Source of the DNA: Bosea sp. PAMC 26642
GTDB lineage: Bacteria > Pseudomonadota > Alphaproteobacteria > Rhizobiales > Beijerinckiaceae
Length of the DNA: 64,000 nt
Assembly: GCF_001562255.1 (NCBI RefSeq)
Contig: NZ_CP014301.1
Coordinates: 496,001-560,000, forward strand
Direction of reading: 5' to 3'
Each line of letters begins with the position of its first letter. The stretch's first letter is position 1. Shown here piece after piece: positions 58,099 through 64,000 of this stretch. The translations under genes were made by a program, and so were the position numbers. The notes below the pieces were generated by a model, which worked only from the letters and a program-made list of their open reading frames with translations, was not told where the DNA came from and did no database searches.

Positions 58099-58205
58099 CC
58101 CCCAAAATCCGCCCCGCCGGCTCCCTCTCCGTCGCGATCAAGCTCGTCATGCTGGCCATGGTCGTGCCGCGCGTGCTGCGCTTCAAACTGCGACGCAAGC
58201 CGTGA
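58095..58205 (+). CDS. 36-residue small protein, coupled to neighbours
   Basis: A small ORF from ATG 58095 to TGA 58205. Its start overlaps the preceding stop (ATGA) and its stop overlaps the GTG of cimA (GTGA), so ribosomes could pass straight through. The product has a basic N-terminus (MTPKIRP), a hydrophobic middle (LSVAIKLVMLAMVVPRVL) and a basic tail (RFKLRRKP), like a one-helix membrane peptide. It may be a real small protein or only a translational bridge. No family is recognised. Confidence 0.55.
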   Translation: MTPKIRPAGSLSVAIKLVMLAMVVPRVLRFKLRRKP

Positions 58206-59800
58206 CCGCCCAGCGCATTCACCTTCTGGACACTACGCTGCGCGACGGCGCGCAGACCACCGGGGTCGATTTCTCGCTCGACGACAAGCGCGCCGTCGCC
58301 GCCATGCTCGACAGGCTCGGCATCGACTATGTCGAGGGCGGCTATCCCGGCGCCAACCCGCTCGACACGGCGTTCTTTGCGCAAAAGCCGACAAAGCAGG
58401 CGAAGTTCGCCGCTTTCGGCATGACCAAGCGGGCAGGGCGCTCGGCCGCCAACGATCCCGGCATCGCAGCGTTGCTGGACGCGAAAGCCGACGCCATCGT
58501 CTTCGTCGCCAAGACCTGGGACTACCATGTCCATGTCGCGCTCGAGATCCCGCTCGAAGACAACCTCGCCGGCATCCGCGAAAGCGTCGCCGCCGCAAAG
58601 GCTGCCGGCCGCGAGGTCATGCTCGATTGCGAGCATTTCTTCGACGGGTACAAGGCCAACCCGGCTTACGCGCTGGACTGCGCCCGGACCGCCCATGAGG
58701 CCGGCGCACGCTGGGTCGTGCTCTGCGACACCAATGGCGGCACGCTCCCGGGCGAAATCTCGGCCATCGTCGCCGAGGTCGCAAAGGTCATCCCCGGCGA
58801 GAATCTCGGCATCCACGCCCATGACGATTGCGGCTGCGCCGTCGCCAATTCGCTGGTCGCGATCGAGGCCGGCGCGCGCCAGATCCAGGGCACGCTGAAC
58901 GGGCTCGGCGAGCGCTGCGGCAACGCCAATCTCGTCACGCTGATCGGCACGCTGAAGCTCAAGGAGCGCTACAAGGACCGCTACGTCACCGGCGTCGACG
59001 ACAGGCAGCTCGGCGAACTCACCCATGTCTCGCGCGCGCTCGACGAGATGTTGAACCGTGCGCCCAACCGCCACGCGCCCTTCGTCGGCGCCTCGGCCTT
59101 CGCGACCAAGGCCGGCATCCACGCCTCGGCCGTGCTGAAGGACCCGCGCACCTACGAGCATGTCCCGCCCGAGGCGACCGGCAACCTGCGAAAAGTCCTG
59201 ATATCCGATCAGGGCGGCAAGTCGAACCTCAGCGCCGAGCTGGAGCGCATCGGCGTCACGCTGGGCCGTGACGACCCGCGGCTCGGCCGCCTGCTCGAAG
59301 AGGTCAAGGAGAAGGAGGCGCAGGGCTATGCCTTCGAGGGCGCCGATGCGTCCTTTTTCCTGCTCGCCAAGCGCATCCTGGGCGAGGTCCCTGCCTATTT
59401 CGAGGTCGAGCGCTTCAAGGTGAATGTCGAGCGCCGCTACAACGCAATCGGCGAACTTGTCACCTTCTCGGAGGCGATCGTGAAGGTGAAAGTCGGCGAC
59501 GAGGTCCTGATTTCCGCCGCCGAGGGCGCCGCCGGCCCGGTCAATGCGCTGGATGTCGCGCTGCGAAAGGATCTCGGCCGCTACCAGTCGCTGATCGAGG
59601 GGCTGCGGCTGGTCGACTACAAGGTCCGCATCTTCCAGGGCGGCACCGACGCCGTCACCCGCGTCCTGATCGAATCCGCCGACGAGACGGGCGAGCGCTG
59701 GACCACGGTAGGCGTCAGCGCCAACATCATCGACGCCTCGTTTCAGGCGCTGGTCGACTCGATCACCTACAAGCTGGTCCGCGAGGGCGCGACGGCGTGA
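58202..59800 (+). CDS. cimA: Citramalate synthase
   Basis: A 532-residue member of the DRE-TIM metallolyase family that condenses pyruvate and acetyl-CoA to (R)-citramalate for isoleucine synthesis. The N-terminus HLLDTTLRDGAQTTGVDFS contains the DTTLRDG metal and catalytic motif; HAHDDCGCAVANS is the second site. The C-terminal LeuA allosteric domain (about 400-525) is present. GTG 58202 overlaps the small ORF stop; no ATG gives a full N-terminus. The TTG, GVD and CDTNGGT motifs favour CimA over isopropylmalate or homocitrate synthase. Confidence 0.92.
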   Translation: MTAQRIHLLDTTLRDGAQTTGVDFSLDDKRAVAAMLDRLGIDYVEGGYPGANPLDTAFFAQKPTKQAKFAAFGMTKRAGRSAANDPGIAALLDAKADAIVFVAKTWDYHVHVALEIPLEDNLAGIRESVAAAKAAGREVMLDCEHFFDGYKANPAYALDCARTAHEAGARWVVLCDTNGGTLPGEISAIVAEVAKVIPGENLGIHAHDDCGCAVANSLVAIEAGARQIQGTLNGLGERCGNANLVTLIGTLKLKERYKDRYVTGVDDRQLGELTHVSRALDEMLNRAPNRHAPFVGASAFATKAGIHASAVLKDPRTYEHVPPEATGNLRKVLISDQGGKSNLSAELERIGVTLGRDDPRLGRLLEEVKEKEAQGYAFEGADASFFLLAKRILGEVPAYFEVERFKVNVERRYNAIGELVTFSEAIVKVKVGDEVLISAAEGAAGPVNALDVALRKDLGRYQSLIEGLRLVDYKVRIFQGGTDAVTRVLIESADETGERWTTVGVSANIIDASFQALVDSITYKLVREGATA

Positions 59801-59808
59801 GAACTTTT

Positions 59809-59964
59809 CCTTCTCCCCTTGCGGGAGAAGGTGGCGCGCAGCGCCGGATGAGGGGTCGCGCTGCCCCAAATCGTCACAGTTGAAGTCGAACGGTGCATTG
59901 GCGTAGCGCGACCCCTCATCCGTCAGCGCTTCGCGCTGCCACCTTCTCCCGCAAGGGGAGAAGG
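59809..59964. repeat. Long nested palindromic extragenic repeat
   Basis: Exact 27-base arms at 59809-59835 and 59938-59964 (CCTTCTCCCCTTGC... and its reverse complement) enclose a second exact 17-bp pair, CGGATGAGGGGTCGCGC at 59845-59861 and GCGCGACCCCTCATCCG at 59906-59922. Each 27-base arm also contains its own small inverted repeat (CTTCTCCC / GGGAGAAG). The 156-base element fills the gap between cimA and the opposing small gene. Confidence 0.85.
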
Positions 59965-59974
59965 GAACAAGCCC

Positions 59975-60325
59975 TCACTCCGTCAGCCGGATCACCCTGT
60001 CCCGGCACAAATCCATGCTCTCGCTGTCGCTCTCGGCGTCGTCGCTGAAACGCGCCAGCACGTAGTAGCTGCAACCGTCCGGCCTGGTCAGCTTGATCGC
60101 CGCGCTCTTGCCCGGTGCCAGCGGCTTGGCGAGCTTCCCGATCAGGCGGGGCTGCTCGCCGGTGGTGGCGATCTCGAAGGTCGTCAGCGGCGCGGCCCGC
60201 ATGTTGGTGATGGTGATCTGGGCCGGCGGCTTGGCTCTTTGGGCCATGGCAGGTCCGGCCACGAGGATGGACGCAGTCCAGGCGGCAATCGTTGCGGCAG
60301 TCATAAGACGTTGAATTGTCGACAT
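59975..60325 (-). CDS. Hypothetical exported protein
   Basis: A 116-residue protein with a signal peptide (about 1-28, VAGPAMAQ). The mature part looks like one beta-sandwich (QITITNMRAAPLTTFEIATT, then KSAAIKLTRPDGCSYYVLARFSDD), ending with a second Cys (DLCRDRVIRLTE) that probably pairs with the first. ATG 60325 follows GGGGA. Similar small secreted proteins occur in related bacteria; the function is unknown. Confidence 0.78.
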   Translation of the reverse strand: MSTIQRLMTAATIAAWTASILVAGPAMAQRAKPPAQITITNMRAAPLTTFEIATTGEQPRLIGKLAKPLAPGKSAAIKLTRPDGCSYYVLARFSDDAESDSESMDLCRDRVIRLTE

Positions 60326-60490
60326 TGTCTCATCCCCATGGGCCAGCTTTTCGAAGTTCTCGGGATGATTTGACACCCCGCTTGAGACGAGAACAAGGCG
60401 CCTTCCGCGCTATCGCCGGCTCGCAGCGCCTGCACATGCATTCGCGAGCGAATGCGCCTATATCGGCAGCCCAACTGGAATCGTTTGAAA

Positions 60491-62401
60491 ATGTCCCCGC
60501 CTGCCGCGCCCCATCCGGCGCCGATCGTTCCGCACTCCTTCGCGCTGCAGCCCGGCTCCGGTTTCGTCGCGACCTTCCGCGCGCTTTGGCCCTATCTCTG
60601 GCCGGCCGACCGGGCCGATCTTCGCAAGCGGGTCGTACTCGCCTTCATCCTGCTGGTGATGGGCCGCATCGTGCTGATGGGCGTGCCCTTCGCCTTCAAA
60701 TGGACGACCGATGCGCTCGCCAATACGCCCTCCAGCATGGAGCGCTGGCTGCCGTGGCTCGTCGGCGCGCCGCTGGCGCTGACGGTGATCTACGGCCTGG
60801 CCCGCGTCGGGTCGGCGGCCTTTATCCAGCTGCGCGACGCGCTGTTCGCGCCGGTCTTCATGCATGCGGTAAGGACATTGGCGCTGCAGACCTTCGGCCA
60901 CCTGCATCACCTCTCGCTGCGCTTCCATCTCGAACGCAAGACCGGCGGCCTGACCCGAGTCCTGGAGCGTGGCCGCAACGGCATCGAGGAGATGGTCCGG
61001 CTCGGCCTCAACCAGCTCGTGCCGGTCATCGTCGAGGTCACGCTGATCGTCGCCGTGCTGCTGGTGATGTTCGACTGGGTGTATGTCGTCGTGCTGGTCG
61101 TCATGGTGACGACCTATATGGCCTACACCATCAAGGCGACCGAGTGGCGCATTGCCATCCGCGGCGCCATGAACGAATCCGACACCGACGCCAATTCCAA
61201 GGCGATCGATTCGCTGCTCAACTACGAGACGGTGAAGTATTTCGGCGCTGAGGCCCGCGAGACCGCCCGGTACGATGTTTCGATGCTGCGCTACGAGCGC
61301 AATTCGGTGAAGGCCTACACCTCGCTTGCCTGGCTGAACTTCGGCCAGGCGGCGATCTTCGCGGCAGGGCTGACCCTGTCGATGGCGATGGCGGTGCAGG
61401 GCTTTCGCGCCGGCACACATACGGTCGGCGATTTCGTGCTGATCAACGCCATGCTGATCCAGCTCTACCAGCCGCTGAATTTCATGGGCACCGTCTATCG
61501 CGAGATCAAGCAGGCGACGCTCGACATCGGCGAGATGTTCAACCTGATCGGCCGAGATCCCGAAATCCAGGACAAGCCCGGTTCGCTGCCCTTGCGGGTC
61601 GATGCCGGCGAGGTCGTCTTCGAGGACGTGCACTTCGCCTATGTCCCGGAGCGGCCGATCCTGAAAGGTATCTCATTCACCGTGCCGCCGGGCAGGACGA
61701 TCGCCATCGTCGGGCCCTCGGGTGCAGGCAAATCGACGATCTCGCGCCTGCTCTTCCGCTTCTACGAACCGGGTTCCGGACGCATCCTGATTGACGGCCA
61801 GCCCATCGCCGATGTCCAGCAGGTCAGCTTGCGCGCTGCGATCGGCATGGTTCCGCAGGATACGGTGCTGTTCAACGACACGATCGAATACAACATCCGC
61901 TATGGCCGGCCTGAGGCGTCGGAGGCCGAGGTCGAGGAGGCGGCGCGGCTCGCCCAGATCGACCGCTTCATCAAATCCCTGCCGGAGGGCTACGCCACCT
62001 CGGTCGGCGAGCGCGGCCTCAAGCTGTCGGGCGGCGAGAAGCAGCGCGTCGCCATCGCCCGCACCATCCTCAAGGGCCCGCCCGTGCTGGTGCTCGACGA
62101 GGCGACCTCGGCGCTCGATTCCTTCACCGAGAAGGAGATCCAGGACGCGCTCGACCGGGTCAGCGAGGGCCGCACGACGTTGGTGATCGCGCACAGGCTC
62201 TCAACCGTGATCAACGCCGATGAGATCATCGTCCTCGACAAGGGCCTGATCGCCGAGCGCGGCAGTCATCCGCAGTTGCTGGCGGCCAATGGTGTCTACG
62301 CGGCCCTCTGGAATCGCCAGCGCCAGGTCGATGAGGCCAAGGCAACGCTCCAGCGCGCCACGCAGGAAGAGGAGCCGAGCGTGCGGGTCAGCCTGACGTA
62401 A
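60491..62401 (+). CDS. ABC transporter, ATM1/HMT1-type exporter (fused permease-ATPase)
   Basis: A 636-residue half-transporter. Six membrane helices cover about 45-320 and the ATPase the rest: Walker A GPSGAGKS at 408-415, signature LSGGE near 512 and Walker B LVLDEATSALD near 535. The segment LNYETVKYFGAEARE and the N-terminal R-W-P-Y-L-W-P-like RALWPYLWP are typical of bacterial Atm1 homologs, which export glutathione conjugates or persulfides linked to iron-sulfur biogenesis and metal tolerance. ATG 60491 gives the standard start. It stands alone. Confidence 0.92.
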   Translation: MSPPAAPHPAPIVPHSFALQPGSGFVATFRALWPYLWPADRADLRKRVVLAFILLVMGRIVLMGVPFAFKWTTDALANTPSSMERWLPWLVGAPLALTVIYGLARVGSAAFIQLRDALFAPVFMHAVRTLALQTFGHLHHLSLRFHLERKTGGLTRVLERGRNGIEEMVRLGLNQLVPVIVEVTLIVAVLLVMFDWVYVVVLVVMVTTYMAYTIKATEWRIAIRGAMNESDTDANSKAIDSLLNYETVKYFGAEARETARYDVSMLRYERNSVKAYTSLAWLNFGQAAIFAAGLTLSMAMAVQGFRAGTHTVGDFVLINAMLIQLYQPLNFMGTVYREIKQATLDIGEMFNLIGRDPEIQDKPGSLPLRVDAGEVVFEDVHFAYVPERPILKGISFTVPPGRTIAIVGPSGAGKSTISRLLFRFYEPGSGRILIDGQPIADVQQVSLRAAIGMVPQDTVLFNDTIEYNIRYGRPEASEAEVEEAARLAQIDRFIKSLPEGYATSVGERGLKLSGGEKQRVAIARTILKGPPVLVLDEATSALDSFTEKEIQDALDRVSEGRTTLVIAHRLSTVINADEIIVLDKGLIAERGSHPQLLAANGVYAALWNRQRQVDEAKATLQRATQEEEPSVRVSLT

Positions 62402-62508
62402 CAGGGCAGGCGCCTTCCTTTATAATCGCTCGCATTTTCGGCACCGTTCCTGCATCTTCGGCCGTGCCGGATGCGTTGCGGCGGCGAGGTGAAGCGGGGG
62501 CTTTTTCC

Positions 62509-63033
62509 ATGTTCGATCCGACGACATTCGTAGGCTTTCACACCTGGCTGAGCCTGATCGCTATCGTCGCGGGCTTTCCCATGGCGGCCGGCTTGCTCAA
62601 GGGCCACACGGTTCCGAACTGGACCGGCATCTTCCTCGCCACCGCCTTTGCCACCAGCGCGACAGGCTTCGGTTTCCCCTTCAATGGCGTTCTGCCCTCG
62701 CACATCATCGGCGCGATCTCGCTCGTGCTTGTCGCGATTGCGGGTTACGGTCTCTATGGCCGGGGCCTCGCCGGCGGCTGGCGGCGCGCCTATGCGATCA
62801 CGGCCATGCTCACTTTCTATCTGCTCGTCTTTGTTCTGGTCGCGCAGCTCTTCTCCAAGGTGCCGTTCCTGCGCGCCATGGCGCCGACCCAGTCGGAGCC
62901 GCCCTTTGCCATCGCCGAAGGGCTCGTACTGGTCATTTTCGCGGCCTGGACCTGGCTGGCAACCCGGCGCTTCGCCGGGACAGGCTTTCGCCCGTCGGAC
63001 AGCGCCGTTTCCCGCGTCAGCGCGTCGCGATGA
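62509..63033 (+). CDS. Hypothetical integral membrane protein
   Basis: A 174-residue protein with about five hydrophobic helices (WLSLIAIVAGFPMAAGLL, HIIGAISLVLVAIAGYGL, AITAMLTFYLLVFVLVAQLF and AEGLVLVIFAAWTWLA among them). Similar small membrane proteins of unknown function are common in alphaproteobacteria. ATG 62509 follows a G-rich ribosome site; GTG 62464 is an alternative. Its end overlaps the opposing methyltransferase gene by 17 bases. Confidence 0.78.
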   Translation: MFDPTTFVGFHTWLSLIAIVAGFPMAAGLLKGHTVPNWTGIFLATAFATSATGFGFPFNGVLPSHIIGAISLVLVAIAGYGLYGRGLAGGWRRAYAITAMLTFYLLVFVLVAQLFSKVPFLRAMAPTQSEPPFAIAEGLVLVIFAAWTWLATRRFAGTGFRPSDSAVSRVSASR

Positions 63034-63787
63034 AGAACAGGCGCGGGAAGGGCAGCAGCACGCTGCCGTCGGGCAGGGCAGGGTAGGCCTGCGCGATTGC
63101 CGTCGTATAGCGCTCCAGAAAGCCGGCTCGCTGCGCGTCGTCCAGCGGATCAAGGAAGGGACGCAGGCCTGCGCCTCTGAACCATTCCACGATCGCCTCC
63201 GGGCCTCCCGCCAAATGATGGAAATAGGTCGTGCGCCAGATGTCGGTCTCGGCGGCGACGCTGCTCAGGATGCGGAAATACCACTCCGCAGGCTGGCGCG
63301 TGCCGCGCGCGTTCGCGGCATTGGCAAGCGCTCCAGCCCATGGACCGTCGGCCGCGATCTCGCGCATCAGCACATGGGCCGGCTCGTCGAGATTGTCGGG
63401 CATCTGGACGGCCAGGCTTCCGCCCGCGCGGAGCTTCGTCATCAACGCCGGCAGCAAGGCCTCGTGATCGGGCACCCATTGCAGCGCCGCGTTGGAGAGG
63501 ATCACGTCGAACGGGCCGGCATTTGCCCAGTTCGCGATATCGGCGACCTCGAAGGCGACATCCGGCAGGCGCTTGCGGGCCGCCGTGATCATGTCGGCGG
63601 ACGAATCCATGCCCGAGATTTCGGCCTGCGGAAACCGCCCGCGCAGCAGTTCGGTCGAATTGCCCGGCCCGCAGCCGATATCGGCCGCGCGGCTGACCGC
63701 GCTCGTCTGGATACGGGCGAGCAGGTCCATCACCGGCCGGTTCCGCTCGGCCTCGAACTTGCTGTATTGCGTGGCGGACCAGGTCAT
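63017..63787 (-). CDS. tam: Trans-aconitate 2-methyltransferase
   Basis: A 256-residue SAM-dependent methyltransferase. The N-terminus MTWSATQYSKFEAERNRPV is the Tam signature, followed by the SAM loop ADIGCGPGNSTELL and the motifs SGMDSSADMI and NAALQWVPDHE. It methylates trans-aconitate, a spontaneous inhibitor of aconitase. ATG 63787 has GGAG six bases upstream and gives the canonical start; two earlier codons are less likely. It converges on the membrane protein gene, overlapping by 17 bases. Confidence 0.93.
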   Translation of the reverse strand: MTWSATQYSKFEAERNRPVMDLLARIQTSAVSRAADIGCGPGNSTELLRGRFPQAEISGMDSSADMITAARKRLPDVAFEVADIANWANAGPFDVILSNAALQWVPDHEALLPALMTKLRAGGSLAVQMPDNLDEPAHVLMREIAADGPWAGALANAANARGTRQPAEWYFRILSSVAAETDIWRTTYFHHLAGGPEAIVEWFRGAGLRPFLDPLDDAQRAGFLERYTTAIAQAYPALPDGSVLLPFPRLFFIATR

Positions 63788-64000
63788 CGGCATCTCCGGG
63801 GCGGCGTCGAACAAGTGCCCGCCTCGGCGCGGAGCATAGGGATGCCGGAGTTGAGGTTCCAGCCCTGGGGTGCGTCGTACTTCCCCTGCCGCCCATAACC
63901 TCCTAAACCACCGCCCAAGCCCTGCGCCCGACAGCCGCGCAGAGCACCATCACATTCGCGCCTGTTGGCGCTAAAGCCGCAATCGGAACCCCACCCTATG

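Noticed and set aside
63903..63995. Minus-strand open frame at the right edge with a hydrophobic peptide
   Set aside because: It is only 31 codons between two stops with no convincing start; there is too little sequence to call a gene.

Overview
This is GC-rich chromosomal DNA from an alphaproteobacterium, most likely order Hyphomicrobiales and probably Bosea-like. That placement is inferred from gene families (DUF2865, CreA, a class II DAHP synthase, rhizobial porin-type sequences, many TRAP/TTT/ABC uptake systems) and was not tested by a search. Gene density is high, with many 4-bp ATGA/GTGA stop-start overlaps. I see no rRNA, phage, IS element or CRISPR array, and one tRNA (Val-CAC).

Layout. 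1-6.6 kb: end of a uracil-DNA glycosylase-like gene, a mini porin-like protein, two paralogous TakP-type TRAP substrate-binding proteins, an agmatinase-family ureohydrolase, a Fic protein and a spermidine-synthase-like protein. 6.8-12.5 kb: an MFS exporter, an amino-acid ABC transporter (binding protein plus two permeases, no ATPase), a ParDE-like toxin-antitoxin pair and a beta-hydroxyacid dehydrogenase. 12.5-18.3 kb (minus strand): TRAP permeases DctQM, then a Bcr/CflA-type MFS gene, an EamA exporter and SolA. 18.5-23.2 kb: a soluble chemoreceptor with a PilZ domain facing a three-gene membrane/vWA-like operon of unknown function. 23.2-29.4 kb: moaA, a DUF971 gene, cardiolipin synthase, an L,D-transpeptidase, a lytic transglycosylase with a SPOR-like tail, RidA, tRNA-Val and gph. 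29.5-39.2 kb: gabD-rpiA, a DUF2059 protein, an APC permease, tctCBA and glutathione reductase. 39.2-48.1 kb: a methyltransferase, VapBC, DAHP synthase, an outer-membrane barrel, nadE, gltX and an MHS-type symporter. 48.3-55.6 kb: a DUF2865 protein, a MarR regulator, a third TakP-like binding protein, a divergent FAH-family hydrolase plus MBL-fold pair, a GNAT enzyme and CreA. 55.9-63.8 kb: a cysS / PIN-like / 36-residue small ORF / cimA run joined by stop-start overlaps, an Atm1-type ABC exporter and tam.

Taken together, the window is dominated by uptake of organic and amino acids (three TRAP binding proteins, one DctQM, one TctABC, one ABC importer, APC and MHS symporters) and central metabolism. 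Small accessory modules (Fic, ParDE, VapBC) and palindromic extragenic repeats lie between these blocks. The best candidates for something undescribed are the 20.3-23.2 kb operon, the MCP-PilZ receptor beside it, the PIN-like/small-ORF pair between cysS and cimA, and gph ending inside the anticodon loop of an opposing tRNA gene.
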